From Paracoccus kondratievae (GTDB lineage: Bacteria > Pseudomonadota > Alphaproteobacteria > Rhodobacterales > Rhodobacteraceae), in assembly GCF_009301415.1 (NCBI RefSeq), contig NZ_CP045072.1, positions 407,501 through 471,500 on the forward strand: 64,000 nucleotides of DNA, in the 5' to 3' direction. Positions 35,087-46,747 of the stretch are shown in pieces (positions within the stretch are counted from its first letter, which is position 1; each line of letters opens with the position of its first letter). The translations under genes and the position numbers were made by a program. The notes below the pieces were generated by a model. That model was not told the origin of the DNA. It saw only the letters and a program-made list of their open reading frames with translations, and did not search any database.

Positions 35087-36055
35087 ATGGCGCAAGCTCC
35101 GCATGTGCCTGTCCTGCTTGGCCCGCTGTTGCGGGCCGTTGCGCCTGTGAAGGGTGTCTGGGTCGATGGCACCTTTGGCGCGGGCGGTTATGCGCGCGGC
35201 CTGCTGGCGCAAGGTGCCGATCAGGTTATCGGCATTGACCGCGACCCGACCGTTTTCGGCATGGCCAAGGCTTGGGCCGGGGAATATGGCGACCGGCTGC
35301 GTCTGGTCGAAGGCACGTTTTCTGATCTGGATGAGCTGGCAGGCGGCCCTGTCGATGGCGTGGTGCTGGATCTTGGCGTCAGCTCGATGCAGCTGGACCA
35401 GCCCGAACGCGGCTTTTCCTTTCTGCGCGACGGGCCGCTTGATATGCGCATGGGCGGGGACGGACCAGGCGCGGCCGATCTGCTGAACGCTGCGCCCGAG
35501 GCGGTGATCGCCGATGTGCTGTACCTTTACGGAGAAGAGCGCGCCGCCCGCCGCATTGCCCGCGCTATCGTCGCGGCGCGGCCACTGACGCGCACCGGGC
35601 AGCTGTCGGATATCGTCGCGGCCTGCCTGCCGCGTCCCAAGCCGGGGCAAAGCCATCCGTCGACCCGCACCTTTCAGGCTATCCGCATCTGGGTGAATGA
35701 CGAATTCGGCCAGCTCGTTGCCGGTCTTGCTGCGGCCGAACGTGCCTTGCGTCCGGGTGGCAAGCTGGCGGTGGTCAGTTTTCATTCGCTTGAAGACCGG
35801 ATCGTTAAGCGCTTTATGCAGGCGCGTTCGAACAGCGCCGGAGGCGGCAGCCGCTATGCGCCCGAGGCGATGCGCGAAGCGGCGGCCTTTACGCTGCCCT
35901 TCCGTCGCGCCATCGGCCCCGATGAGGCAGAGCTTGCCGCGAACCCCCGCGCGCGTTCGGCGCTGCTGCGGGTCGGTATTCGTACAGATGCCGTTGCGGG
36001 CCGGGTCGATCCCTCGGCCCTCGGCCTGCCGATGTTGTCAGGAAAGGGGGCGTGA
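35087..36055 (+). CDS. rsmH: 16S rRNA (cytosine(1402)-N4)-methyltransferase
   Basis: A 322-residue RsmH (MraW). SAM-binding [15 protein letters not shown] and [30 protein letters not shown], and [11 protein letters not shown] with [16 protein letters not shown] are all family signatures. It methylates C1402 in the ribosomal P site. It starts 2 nt after mraZ, with GAGGAGGGG in the mraZ end as ribosome-binding site, and overlaps ftsL. Confidence 0.96.
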   Translation: MAQAPHVPVLLGPLLRAVAPVKGVWVDGTFGAGGYARGLLAQGADQVIGIDRDPTVFGMAKAWAGEYGDRLRLVEGTFSDLDELAGGPVDGVVLDLGVSSMQLDQPERGFSFLRDGPLDMRMGGDGPGAADLLNAAPEAVIADVLYLYGEERAARRIARAIVAARPLTRTGQLSDIVAACLPRPKPGQSHPSTRTFQAIRIWVNDEFGQLVAGLAAAERALRPGGKLAVVSFHSLEDRIVKRFMQARSNSAGGGSRYAPEAMREAAAFTLPFRRAIGPDEAELAANPRARSALLRVGIRTDAVAGRVDPSALGLPMLSGKGA

Positions 36056-36432
36056 TGCGGTCGATTCTGTATCTTTTGACCACCCTTGCTGTCATGGGCC
36101 TGGCCTTCTGGGCCTATCGCGAGAATTACCGTACCCAGGCCGCCATCGAAGAGATGAGCAGCATCCAGCGCCAGATCGGTCGCCTGCGCGAAGATCTGGG
36201 CGTCCTGCGTGCCGAATGGGCCTTTCTTAACCGGCCCGAGCGGCTGCGCCAGCTTGTCGATCTGAACTTTGACCGGCTGAAGCTGGTCCCCTTTGGCTCG
36301 GACCAGTTCGTCGATGTGGGCCAGATCGCCTTTCCGACAGCGACACCGCAGACGTCAGCACCGGGCGAGAACCCGCCCGTCGAACGCCCTGCCGGTTATC
36401 CGCCCCGCAGACCACAGGAGAGCACGCCATGA
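36055..36432 (+). CDS. ftsL: Cell division protein FtsL
   Basis: A 125-residue bitopic protein: a single membrane helix near 4-22 (ILYLLTTLAVMGLAFWAY) followed by a coiled coil (AAIEEMSSIQRQIGRLREDL) and a proline-rich tail. The helix plus leucine-zipper layout, with LNRPERLRQLVDLNFD and its place between rsmH and ftsI, identifies it. FtsL acts with FtsB and FtsQ to activate FtsWI at the septum. The ATG at 36055 overlaps the rsmH stop. Confidence 0.88.
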   Translation: MRSILYLLTTLAVMGLAFWAYRENYRTQAAIEEMSSIQRQIGRLREDLGVLRAEWAFLNRPERLRQLVDLNFDRLKLVPFGSDQFVDVGQIAFPTATPQTSAPGENPPVERPAGYPPRRPQESTP

Positions 36433-38234
36433 TCCGCACACCGCTGCGCCCGCTGGCCCGCATCCTTCGCGCCCGCGAAGCCGGGGAAAACCCTGACGCC
36501 ATCGAGGCGGAAAACCGCGCGCAAAGACATGCCGTGATTCAGGAAAAGGCGCGGGACAGCGCCCGCTCACGTCTGTTTTTCATGTCCTGCGCCTTTGCGC
36601 TGGCCTTCTGCACGGTGGGGTTCAAGATGGGCGTGCTGGCCTCAAGCCAGCCCAGCGAGCCGCGCGTCCAGACGACCGGCGCGCAGATCATCTCACAACG
36701 TGCCGATATCACCGACCGTCAGGGGCGGGTGCTGGCGACGAACCTTTTGACCCAATCGCTTTACGCCCATCCCCAGCAGATGGTTGACCCCGATCGCGCG
36801 GCAAGCGAGCTGGTCCGTGTCTTTCCCGACCTGGATATCGAACGGCTGCGCAAGGATTTCACCGGCAAGCGCAGCTTTGTCTGGATCAAGAAAAAGATCA
36901 GCCCCGAACAGATGCAGGCCGTCCATGATATTGGTGAGCCAGGGCTGCTGTTCGGCCCGCGCGAGATGCGGCTTTACCCGAACGGCAATATTGCCGCCCA
37001 TATCCTTGGCGGCGCGACCTTTGGTAAAGAAGGCGTTGCCAGCGCCGAGGTCGTCGGCGTAGCCGGGGTCGAGAAAGCTTTTGACCACTGGCTGCGCGAT
37101 CCGGCCAATGATGGCGCGCCTCTGACCCTGTCGCTGGACCTGACCGTGCAGGCCGCGATGGAAGAAGTGCTGAGCAACGGCATGAAGGTCATGAACGCCA
37201 AGGGTGCGACCGGCATCCTGATGGAGGTCAAGACCGGCGAGATCGTCGCGATGGCAAGCCTGCCCGATTTCGATCCCAATGACCGGCCGCGCCCACTGCT
37301 GAAGGGTGATCCCTCGGACAGCCCGCTGTTCAACCGCGCGGTTCAGGGGCAGTACGAGCTGGGCTCGACCTTCAAGATCTTCCCGGTGGCGCAGGCGATT
37401 GACCTCAAGCTGGTCAGCCCGACCACGATGATCAATGCCAAAGCGCCGATGAAGATCGGCAAATATCTGATCAACGAATTCCGCGGCCACAATTACGGCA
37501 CGCTTTCGGTGACGGATATCATCGTGAAATCCTCGAACGTCGGCACCGTCCGGGTGGCGCAGCTGCTCGGGGCCGAGCGGCAGCGGGATTTCCTTGAGAA
37601 ACTGGGCTTCTTTGAGCCGACCCCGATCGAGATGAGCGAGGCCCCGACCGGCAAGCCGCTGGTGCCGAAACGCTGGCCCGCCGTGACCTCGGCGACGGTC
37701 GCCTTTGGCCATGGTCTTGCCGCGAGCCCGCTGCATCTGGCCTCGGCCTATGCAACTGTCGCCAACGGGGGCAAGCGCGTGGTGCCGACACTGATCCACG
37801 GTCGCAACCAGCGCGGGGGTGAGCAGGTGCTTTCGCCCGAGGCGGCGCACATCGCCGTCCAGATGCTGCGTCAGGTGGTGGTCCGGGGCAGCGGTCGCAG
37901 CGCCAATGTCGAAGGCTATGAGGTCGCGGGCAAGACCGGCACCGCCGACAAACCGCGTCCCTCGGGCGGCTATTACGGCAACAAGGTGGTCTCGACTTTT
38001 GCTTCGGTCTTTCCGGCCAGCGATCCGCAATATGTTCTGGTCCTGTCGCTGGACGAGCCCTCGACCAAGGGGCCGGGCGGCGAAAGCCGGACGGCGGGTG
38101 CGACCTCGGCACCGGTGGCGGCCGAGGTGATACGTCGCGTCGCGCCGCTTCTGGGCCTGCGTCCGACCACGGAAACCAAGTTGCCGATGGTTGAACGGCC
38201 TTTGCCGGATCGGCTAAAGCTCGTCTCGAACTGA
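36429..38234 (+). CDS. ftsI: Septal peptidoglycan transpeptidase FtsI (PBP3)
   Basis: A 601-residue class B penicillin-binding protein. A cytoplasmic segment, a membrane helix near 40-62 (RLFFMSCAFALAFCTVGF), the dimerisation domain starting at RADITDRQGRVLATN, and the transpeptidase domain with SxxK at Ser313 (STFK), SSN in VKSSNVGTV and KTGT in AGKTGTADK. It crosslinks septal peptidoglycan. It is coupled to ftsL (ATGA) and to murE. Confidence 0.96.
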   Translation: MIRTPLRPLARILRAREAGENPDAIEAENRAQRHAVIQEKARDSARSRLFFMSCAFALAFCTVGFKMGVLASSQPSEPRVQTTGAQIISQRADITDRQGRVLATNLLTQSLYAHPQQMVDPDRAASELVRVFPDLDIERLRKDFTGKRSFVWIKKKISPEQMQAVHDIGEPGLLFGPREMRLYPNGNIAAHILGGATFGKEGVASAEVVGVAGVEKAFDHWLRDPANDGAPLTLSLDLTVQAAMEEVLSNGMKVMNAKGATGILMEVKTGEIVAMASLPDFDPNDRPRPLLKGDPSDSPLFNRAVQGQYELGSTFKIFPVAQAIDLKLVSPTTMINAKAPMKIGKYLINEFRGHNYGTLSVTDIIVKSSNVGTVRVAQLLGAERQRDFLEKLGFFEPTPIEMSEAPTGKPLVPKRWPAVTSATVAFGHGLAASPLHLASAYATVANGGKRVVPTLIHGRNQRGGEQVLSPEAAHIAVQMLRQVVVRGSGRSANVEGYEVAGKTGTADKPRPSGGYYGNKVVSTFASVFPASDPQYVLVLSLDEPSTKGPGGESRTAGATSAPVAAEVIRRVAPLLGLRPTTETKLPMVERPLPDRLKLVSN

Positions 38235-39733
38235 TGAACGGAGGTTCCGTGACGGACCGGGCGATGCGACTGTCCCTTCTGGGGCTTAGAGGGGACAAGG
38301 GGCGCGACCCCGAGATTACGGGCCTGGCTGTCGATTCGCGGCAAGTCAGGCCGGGCTGCCTGTTCGCGGCGCTGCCGGGTTCGGCGGTGCATGGGGCCGA
38401 GTTCATCCAATACGCGTTGCGCCAGGGCGCAGGGGCGGTCCTGACCGACCGCAAGGGCGCCGAGGTTGCTGCTGCCGAATTGGCAGGCGCAGATGCGGCG
38501 CTGGTCGTGGCCGAGGATCCGCGCGCCGCGCTTGCCGGTGCCGCCGCGCTGTGGTTTGCCGCCCAACCCGAGACGATGGTTGCTGTCACCGGCACCTCGG
38601 GCAAGACCTCGGTTGCGACCTTTACCCGCCAGATCTGGCAGGCGCTTGGCCATAAGGCGATCAGCCTGGGCACCATGGGCGTGCAGGGCGACTATCAGGC
38701 CAAGCTGGCCCATACCACGCCCGAGCCGATCACCCTGCACCGCGTTCTGGCCGAGGCGGCCGCCGAGGGCGTCACCCATGCGGCGATGGAGGCCAGCTCT
38801 CATGGTCTGGACCAGCATCGGCTGGACGGGGTGCGGCTGAAGGCCGGGGCCTTCACGAATTTCAGTCAGGACCACCTCGACTACCACAAGGACTTTGATG
38901 AATATTTCGCCGCCAAGGCGCTGCTCTTTGACCGGCTGCTGGACGAAGGTGCGGGCGCGGTCATCAATATCGACGATGCGCGCGGCCGGCAGATGGAACA
39001 GATCGCCCGCGACCGGGGCCTGAAGCTGACGACCGTTGGCCGTGCCGAACGTGCTGACCTGCGCATCCTGAACCAGCGCTATGATGCAACCGGGCAGGAT
39101 CTGCGTTTCAGCCTGTATGGTCAGGCGCATCTGGTGCGTCTGGCGCTGATCGGCGGTTTTCAGGCCGAGAACGTCCTGGCTGCAGCGGGCCTTGTCATCG
39201 CTGCCGGGGATGAGCCGGCGCGCGTGCTTGACACCTTGTCGAGCCTCACCACGGTGCGCGGCCGGATGGAGCTTGCGGCGGTGCGCGAGAATGGCGCGGC
39301 GGTCTTTGTCGATTACAGCCACAAGCCCGGCGCTCTGGCCTCGGCCCTGCAATCGCTGCGACCGCATGTCATGGGCCGTATCGTCGTGGTCTTTGGCGCC
39401 GGTGGTGACCGCGACCGGCTCAAGCGCCCGCTGATGGGCGAGGCGGCGCGGCAATTCGCGGATGTCGTTTATGTCACCGACGACAACCCCCGATCCGAGG
39501 ACCCGGCCGCGATCCGCGCCGAGGTGATGGCCGGGGCTGGACCCGAGGCAATCGAGATCGGAGACCGGGCCGAGGCGATCCTGCGCGCGGTCGATACGCT
39601 TCAGCCGGGTGATGCGCTGCTGATCGCGGGCAAAGGGCATGAGACCGGCCAGATCATCGGCAGTGACGTTTATCCATTCGACGATGCCGAACAGGCCTCG
39701 GTGGCCGTCGCGGCGCTGGATGGCAAGATATGA
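38234..39733 (+). CDS. murE: UDP-MurNAc-tripeptide ligase MurE
   Basis: A 499-residue Mur ligase that adds meso-diaminopimelate (the DAP-type DNPR motif is in VTDDNPRSEDP) to UDP-MurNAc-L-Ala-D-Glu. ATP loop TGTSGKTSVATF; LGTMGVQGDY and MEASSHGLDQHRLDG are family motifs. Start: the ATG at 38234 overlaps the ftsI stop like the other junctions of the cluster. A GTG at 38249 has a GGAGG 4 nt before it and is a real alternative. Confidence 0.94.
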   Translation: MNGGSVTDRAMRLSLLGLRGDKGRDPEITGLAVDSRQVRPGCLFAALPGSAVHGAEFIQYALRQGAGAVLTDRKGAEVAAAELAGADAALVVAEDPRAALAGAAALWFAAQPETMVAVTGTSGKTSVATFTRQIWQALGHKAISLGTMGVQGDYQAKLAHTTPEPITLHRVLAEAAAEGVTHAAMEASSHGLDQHRLDGVRLKAGAFTNFSQDHLDYHKDFDEYFAAKALLFDRLLDEGAGAVINIDDARGRQMEQIARDRGLKLTTVGRAERADLRILNQRYDATGQDLRFSLYGQAHLVRLALIGGFQAENVLAAAGLVIAAGDEPARVLDTLSSLTTVRGRMELAAVRENGAAVFVDYSHKPGALASALQSLRPHVMGRIVVVFGAGGDRDRLKRPLMGEAARQFADVVYVTDDNPRSEDPAAIRAEVMAGAGPEAIEIGDRAEAILRAVDTLQPGDALLIAGKGHETGQIIGSDVYPFDDAEQASVAVAALDGKI

Positions 39734-41115
39734 GCTTGTGGACCTCGCAGGATGCCGCTGCTGCAACCGGCGGCCGTGCCACCCGTGACTTTGCGATCAC
39801 CGGTATCTCGATCGACACCCGCACCATTCAGCCCGGCGATCTGTTTGTCGCCCTGCAAGCCGCGCGTGACGGGCATGATTTCGTCGCCCAGGCGCTGGAA
39901 AAGGGCGCGGCGGCGGCGCTGGTCAGCCGCATCCCCGAAGGTGTCGCGCCCGACGCGCCGCTGCTGATCGTGCCCGATGTTCTGCCCGCGCTAGAGGCTC
40001 TGGGCAGGGCGGGGCGAGCGCGGATGCAAGGCAAGGTCATCGCCATCACCGGATCGGTCGGCAAGACCTCGACCAAAGAGATGGCACGCATCGCCCTTGC
40101 CGGTCAGGGCAGGATTCATGCCGCAGAGGCCAGCTATAACAACCACTGGGGCGTGCCGCTGACGCTGGCGCGCATGCCCGCCGACACCGATTTCGCCATC
40201 ATCGAGATCGGTATGAATCATCCGGGAGAGATTGAGCCTTTGGCCCGTCTGGCCCGTCCGCATGTTGCCATGATCACAACGGTCGCTGCCGCGCATCTTG
40301 AGGCGTTTGGCGCGATCGAAGGGATTGCGCGGGAAAAAGGCGCGATCTTTCGTGGCCTGCTACAGCCCGGTACCGCGGTCCTGCCCGAGGATCTGGGCGT
40401 GACGCCGCTTTTGCGCGACTACGCGGATGAGGCCGGGGCAATCGTGATCGGTTTTGGCGAACATGGCATGGCCAGACCCATCAAGGCCGAAACCGGGGAC
40501 GGGGTGACCCGCGTCTGCGCCCGCGTTCTGGGTGAGACGGTGGATTTCACCCTTGCTACGGCCGGTTCGCATTTCGTGATGAACGCGGTCGGTGTTCTGG
40601 CCGCACTTTCGGCGGCTGGGGCGGATCTGGCCGAGGCGGCGCGGCATCTTTCCGATTGGCACCCGCCCCTGGGCCGTGGCGCGGTCGAGGATCTGGGCGG
40701 CATCCGGCTGATCGACGACGCCTATAACTCCAACCCGACCTCGCTGGCCGCCGGGCTTGCGACGCTGGCCCGTCTGACCGGGGGGCGCCGCATCGCTATT
40801 CTGGGCGATATGCTTGAGCTTGGACCGGATGAAATCGCACTGCATCGCGGCATGGCCGATGATCCTTCGATGGCGGCGGTGGATCTGGTTCATACCGCCG
40901 GGCCGCGTATGCGCGCCCTGCATGAGGCTCTGCCCGAAACCCGGCGCGGTCTGCATGCCGCGACTGCTGCGGAACTGGCCGAAAGGGTGGGAGAGCTGGT
41001 CGCCACCGGCGATATCGTGCTCGTGAAGGGGTCGAAGTCCTCGAAGGTCTCGACGGTGGTTGACGCGCTGCGGCGGACGCGCCAAAGCACGCTCCCTGGC
41101 GAAAGGACAGCGTAA
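39730..41115 (+). CDS. murF: UDP-MurNAc-tripeptide-D-Ala-D-Ala ligase MurF
   Basis: A 461-residue Mur ligase. ATP loop [34 protein letters not shown], and [15 protein letters not shown] with a C-terminal [15 protein letters not shown]. It adds D-Ala-D-Ala to complete the UDP-MurNAc-pentapeptide. ATGA overlap with murE and a one-base overlap (TAATG) with mraY. Confidence 0.95.
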   Translation: MSLWTSQDAAAATGGRATRDFAITGISIDTRTIQPGDLFVALQAARDGHDFVAQALEKGAAAALVSRIPEGVAPDAPLLIVPDVLPALEALGRAGRARMQGKVIAITGSVGKTSTKEMARIALAGQGRIHAAEASYNNHWGVPLTLARMPADTDFAIIEIGMNHPGEIEPLARLARPHVAMITTVAAAHLEAFGAIEGIAREKGAIFRGLLQPGTAVLPEDLGVTPLLRDYADEAGAIVIGFGEHGMARPIKAETGDGVTRVCARVLGETVDFTLATAGSHFVMNAVGVLAALSAAGADLAEAARHLSDWHPPLGRGAVEDLGGIRLIDDAYNSNPTSLAAGLATLARLTGGRRIAILGDMLELGPDEIALHRGMADDPSMAAVDLVHTAGPRMRALHEALPETRRGLHAATAAELAERVGELVATGDIVLVKGSKSSKVSTVVDALRRTRQSTLPGERTA

Positions 41116-42197
41116 TGCTTTATTGGCTCACGAACCTCTCCGACGGCGGGGATTTCTTCAACCTGTTCCGGTATATCACCTTCCGGGCGGGCGGCGCCTT
41201 TTTCACTGCGCTGCTCTTTGGGTTTTTCTTTGGCCGACCGCTGATCGACCTGCTGCGGCGCAAGCAAAAGAAGGGTCAGCCAATCCGTGATGACGGGCCG
41301 CAGAACCATTTTTCCAAGGCCGGAACGCCGACCATGGGCGGTCTGCTGATCCTTGCTGCGCTGGTGGTCGGGACGCTGCTCTGGGCGCGGCTCGACAATG
41401 GCTATGTCTGGATCGTGCTGCTGGTGACGCTGGGCTTTGCCGCCATCGGCTTTGCTGACGACTATGCCAAGGTGACCAAACAGCATCACGCCGGACTGTC
41501 AGGCAAGGTGCGGCTGGCGATTGGTCTGTGCATTGCTGCCGGCGCAGGTCTTGCCGCCACCTGGCTGCATCCCGCCGCACTGAGCGGAGAGCTGGCCCTG
41601 CCCTTCTTTAAGGATGCGCTGATCAACCTTGGCATCCTTTACGTGCCTTTTACCGTGCTGGTGATCCTTGGCGCGGCCAATGCAGTGAACCTGACCGACG
41701 GGCTGGACGGGCTGGCAATCATGCCGGTGATGATCGCTGCGGCCAGTTTCGCGGTCATCGCCTATATGGTCGGCCACGCGAATTTCGCCAATTATCTGGG
41801 CGTGCATCTGGTGCCCGGTACGGGTGAGCTTGCAGTCTTTGTCGCCGCGCTGATCGGCGGGGGCCTTGGCTTTTTGTGGTATAACGCCCCTCCGGCTGCG
41901 GTCTTTATGGGCGACACTGGCAGCCTTGCCCTTGGTGGTGCACTGGGTGCCATTGCCGTCGTGACCAAGCACGAGATCGTGCTGGCCATCGTCGGCGGCC
42001 TTTTTGTCGTCGAAGCACTGTCGGTCATCATTCAGGTGCTTTACTTCAAGCGTACTGGCAAGCGGGTGTTCCTGATGGCCCCGATCCACCACCACTTTGA
42101 AAAGAAGGGCTGGGGAGAGGCGCAGATCGTCATCCGTTTCTGGATCATCGCGTTGATCCTCGCGCTGATCGGGCTGGCGACGCTTAAGCTGCGCTAG
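41115..42197 (+). CDS. mraY: Phospho-MurNAc-pentapeptide transferase MraY
   Basis: A 360-residue protein with about ten membrane helices. [11 protein letters not shown], the FADDYAKV aspartate pair, [15 protein letters not shown] and [13 protein letters not shown] are the catalytic signatures. It transfers phospho-MurNAc-pentapeptide to undecaprenyl phosphate, giving lipid I at the inner membrane. Confidence 0.97.
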   Translation: MLYWLTNLSDGGDFFNLFRYITFRAGGAFFTALLFGFFFGRPLIDLLRRKQKKGQPIRDDGPQNHFSKAGTPTMGGLLILAALVVGTLLWARLDNGYVWIVLLVTLGFAAIGFADDYAKVTKQHHAGLSGKVRLAIGLCIAAGAGLAATWLHPAALSGELALPFFKDALINLGILYVPFTVLVILGAANAVNLTDGLDGLAIMPVMIAAASFAVIAYMVGHANFANYLGVHLVPGTGELAVFVAALIGGGLGFLWYNAPPAAVFMGDTGSLALGGALGAIAVVTKHEIVLAIVGGLFVVEALSVIIQVLYFKRTGKRVFLMAPIHHHFEKKGWGEAQIVIRFWIIALILALIGLATLKLR

Positions 42198-42268
42198 CCG
42201 TTATTCGTCCCCCTCCGGGCGCGGGGCAAGGCGAAGCTTCCCCCGCCTGCCACAATCAAGGAAGCGTC

Positions 42269-43669
42269 ATGATTCCGGTCCAGGGCGTCCAGAACCAAAC
42301 CATCGCCGTACTCGGGCTCGGCCGCTCCGGCCGCGCTACGGCGGCTGCCCTTGCTGCGGGCGGGGCCCGCGTCGTCGTCTGGGACGACGGTGCCGATATC
42401 CGCGAGCAGGCAGCCGCGGACGGGTTGCATGTCCTTGACCTTACGCGCGAGCAGAACTGGGACGGTATCTCGGCGCTGATCACCAGCCCCGGCATCCCGC
42501 ATCTTTACCCCGCGCCGCATCCGGTCATTGCCTGCGCCTATGCGATGGGTGTGCCGGTCGATAATGACATCGGCCTGTTCTTTCGCAGTTTTGCGACCCC
42601 GGAATGGGAGCGGTTTGACAGCACCCCCCGGGTGATCGCCGTCACCGGCTCAAACGGTAAATCCACCACCACAGCACTTATCCATCACATCCTGAAAGAG
42701 GCGGGCCGCCCGACCCAGATCGGCGGGAATATCGGCACGGGTGTCCTGTCGCTGGAACCCGCCCATGATGGCGAGGTGGTGGTGCTTGAACTGTCGAGCT
42801 ACCAGACCGACCTTGCTCGTGCTTTAACCCCCGACGTGGCGGTCCTGACCAATATGTCGCCGGATCATCTGGACCGTCACGGCGGCTATGGCGGCTATTT
42901 CGCCGCCAAGCGCCGCCTGTTCGCTGAAGGTGGGCCGGATCGCGCCGTGATCGGTGTGGATGAGGTCGAGGGCCGCTATCTGGCTGATCAGCTTGGCATG
43001 GGGCCTGGCGATGATAGGGTGATCCGGGTGTCCTCGGGACAAAAGCTTGAGCGGTTTGGCTGGTCAGTTTTTGCCCGCAAGGGTTTTCTGTCAGAGTATC
43101 GCAAGGGCCGGCAGATCGCCTCGATTGATCTGCGCGAGGTGACGGGTCTGCCTGGAGCGCATAACCACCAGAACGCCTGTGCCGCCTATGCCGCGACCCG
43201 GGCCATCGGCCTCGCCCCGCGCGAGATCGAAAGCGCCTTTCACAGTTTTCAGGGCCTGCCCCACCGCAGTCAGACCGTGGCCGAGATCGGCGGCGTGCGC
43301 TGGGTCAACGACAGCAAGGCGACCAATGTCGATGCGGCCGCCAAGGCGCTTGCCGCCTTCAAGCGCATTCGCTGGATTGCCGGGGGGCTGGGTAAGGAAG
43401 GTGGCATCGCCGACCTTCAGCCTTATCTGGGCGAAGTGGTGAAAGCCTATCTGATCGGCCATTCAGGCCGCGATTTTGCGCTGCAGATCGGCCAGACCGC
43501 TTATGAGGTTGTTGAAACCATGGATCAGGCCGTCGCCCGCGCCGCCGCTGAGGCACAACCGGGCGAGACTGTGTTGCTTGCCCCCGCCGCCGCGAGTTTT
43601 GACCAATATCCGAATTTTGAGAAACGCGGCGAGCATTTCACCGCTTTGGTACAGGCGCTGCAACCCTGA
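42269..43669 (+). CDS. murD: UDP-MurNAc-L-alanine-D-glutamate ligase MurD
   Basis: A 466-residue Mur ligase adding D-glutamate. N-terminal domain [23 protein letters not shown] loop [40 protein letters not shown] and [20 protein letters not shown]. It is the last gene of the cluster here, 71 bp after mraY. The usual next genes (ftsW, murG) are not present; a terminator follows instead, so the dcw cluster is split at this point. Confidence 0.95.
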   Translation: MIPVQGVQNQTIAVLGLGRSGRATAAALAAGGARVVVWDDGADIREQAAADGLHVLDLTREQNWDGISALITSPGIPHLYPAPHPVIACAYAMGVPVDNDIGLFFRSFATPEWERFDSTPRVIAVTGSNGKSTTTALIHHILKEAGRPTQIGGNIGTGVLSLEPAHDGEVVVLELSSYQTDLARALTPDVAVLTNMSPDHLDRHGGYGGYFAAKRRLFAEGGPDRAVIGVDEVEGRYLADQLGMGPGDDRVIRVSSGQKLERFGWSVFARKGFLSEYRKGRQIASIDLREVTGLPGAHNHQNACAAYAATRAIGLAPREIESAFHSFQGLPHRSQTVAEIGGVRWVNDSKATNVDAAAKALAAFKRIRWIAGGLGKEGGIADLQPYLGEVVKAYLIGHSGRDFALQIGQTAYEVVETMDQAVARAAAEAQPGETVLLAPAAASFDQYPNFEKRGEHFTALVQALQP

Positions 43670-43693
43670 TCGCCCGCCTGTCCTGTGCATGAG

Positions 43694-43722
43694 AAAAGGC
43701 CCCGGAGGTTCCGGGGCCTTTC
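43694..43722. terminator. Bidirectional terminator after murD
   Basis: Perfect 11-bp stem (AAAGGCCCCGG / CCGGGGCCTTT) with a short loop and A/T-runs on both sides, between the convergent murD and porin genes. Confidence 0.82.
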
Positions 43723-43737
43723 GCTTTTGTCGAGAGA

Positions 43738-44868
43738 TCAGAAGGAATAGCCGATCCGGATCCCCGCGCCCCATGCGTGGTTGCCCGACATCTTGGCCCG
43801 CTCTTGATCCGGAGTGCCGGTTTCGGCATAGGCATCGCCCAGCTTGATATAGCTGACGCCGGTCGTGACCTTAAGGTTGTCGCGGGTATAGATCGCGGCC
43901 ACCGAGACGCCCTTGCGACCGTTGGTCGGGGACAGGGGCGAGACCAGATCGCTGTTCTCAGGCTCATACATGAAGGACAGCGAACCCGACCAGTTTTCGG
44001 TGAACTTGCGGCCCACGCCAATGGTATAGGTGGTGGTGTCTTCAAGTTCGACCAGCCCGCCCTCAACGCCGAAGCCCAGCGGGGGAGCACTGACCAGCAC
44101 CTGCGGCTCGACCCGGAACTCGGACCAGTTCACCCAACGGATCGAGCCGAACAGCAGCGTATCTTCGGCGATCCCGGTCTGGCCCTCCAGCGTCCAGGAC
44201 CGCGGGGTCTTGACCTTGGTCTTGCTGCTGACCGGCCCGGTGAGGGGATGGGTTTCAACCGTGTCGAATTCGTGTTCGACGGGCGAGTTGTAGGTCAGCG
44301 AGACGCGTGCCGCGATCTCGGGCACCTCATAGGCGACGCCCGCGACCCAGCCCATGCCCCAGGCGCCGTCCAGATCGACGTCGTAACCCGAGAGCGGGCC
44401 ATAGGCAGCGCCGCTCAGCCTGACATGCCCATCAGCGCGTGAGCCGCGCAGACCACCATGGACCGAGAAGTTATTGTCGAATTTATAGCGCAAAAGGGCA
44501 GTATAGGTGGTCGAGTTCACCTCGGCCAGGGTGCCGCCAAGGGCGATGGATTTGCCGGGCTCATAAAGGATGTCCGCACCAAACGGCTGCTCGACGATAA
44601 AGACGCCCGACAGGTTGTCGGTGAACTGATGCTTGTAAGAGAAGCCGACAAAGCCATAGCCCTGTGCGACGTCCCCGGTATCCCTTCCGCCGAAGACAGG
44701 CATGTCCCTGCCCGAGACCTCCGGCGTGACGCCGCCAAAGCTCAGCTCCAGATAATTCCCCTGCTCGAACAGTGGCGCGATCGACTGCGGCGCGCGTTCG
44801 ATCCCGCCGGCCAGAACCGGCGCTGCGGTGGTCAGCAGGGCGCCAATGCCGGTGATGATCCTATTCAT
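43738..44868 (-). CDS. FadL/OmpP1-family outer membrane channel
   Basis: A 376-residue protein. A signal peptide ends at VLAGG (about residue 20). The rest is a beta-barrel with alternating strands and a C-terminal aromatic (GAGIRIGYSF). VSLTYNSPVEHEFDTVE and ILYEPGKSIALGG lie in the region typical of the FadL hydrophobic-substrate channel family. It would carry long-chain fatty acids or other hydrophobic compounds across the outer membrane; the substrate is unproved. The 301-bp gap to guaB holds both divergent promoters, of which none was clearly recognised. Confidence 0.82.
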   Translation of the reverse strand: MNRIITGIGALLTTAAPVLAGGIERAPQSIAPLFEQGNYLELSFGGVTPEVSGRDMPVFGGRDTGDVAQGYGFVGFSYKHQFTDNLSGVFIVEQPFGADILYEPGKSIALGGTLAEVNSTTYTALLRYKFDNNFSVHGGLRGSRADGHVRLSGAAYGPLSGYDVDLDGAWGMGWVAGVAYEVPEIAARVSLTYNSPVEHEFDTVETHPLTGPVSSKTKVKTPRSWTLEGQTGIAEDTLLFGSIRWVNWSEFRVEPQVLVSAPPLGFGVEGGLVELEDTTTYTIGVGRKFTENWSGSLSFMYEPENSDLVSPLSPTNGRKGVSVAAIYTRDNLKVTTGVSYIKLGDAYAETGTPDQERAKMSGNHAWGAGIRIGYSF

Positions 44869-45085
44869 GATTTCCTCCCAGAAACAGGCTCATTCCGAAC
44901 CTCTGCTTCCAGCCTGCGGCAGGGGTCGCGGCTGCGTCAATCACCCGCATATTCTGACGCGGCGTCCAGTCTGGTACCATGTTATGTTCCGTGTCATTGC
45001 AGCAACGTTCCCCGATGCGGGGGCCAGAGGACGGGACTACGACGATTTTTGCGCCGTGTCCGCGAAAAACTGTTTCCAATTCTAG

Positions 45086-46618
<1,533 letters not shown>

Positions 46619-46641
46619 TCGGGCCCTGTCAGATAGCGCCT

Positions 46642-46661
46642 CCGGGCCAGCCACGGCCCGG
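46642..46661 (+). terminator. Possible terminator hairpin after guaB
   Basis: A 7-bp GC-only stem (CCGGGCC / GGCCCGG) with a 6-nt loop, 23 nt past the guaB stop, without a T-run. Confidence 0.35.
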
Positions 46662-46688
46662 GGAAGCCGCCGCGCCCGCTCATCCGGC

Positions 46689-46715
46689 TTGACAACCGTC
46701 ATGCGTGTGTAAAGG
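46689..46715 (+). promoter_or_regulatory. Candidate promoter of the AraC-family gene
   Basis: A perfect TTGACA at 46689-46694 and TAAAGG at 46710-46715, 15 bp apart, 33 bp before the start. The spacing is shorter than ideal. Confidence 0.35.
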
Positions 46716-46747
46716 CTCGGACGGCGGGGTGGCAGAGGGTATGCGCC

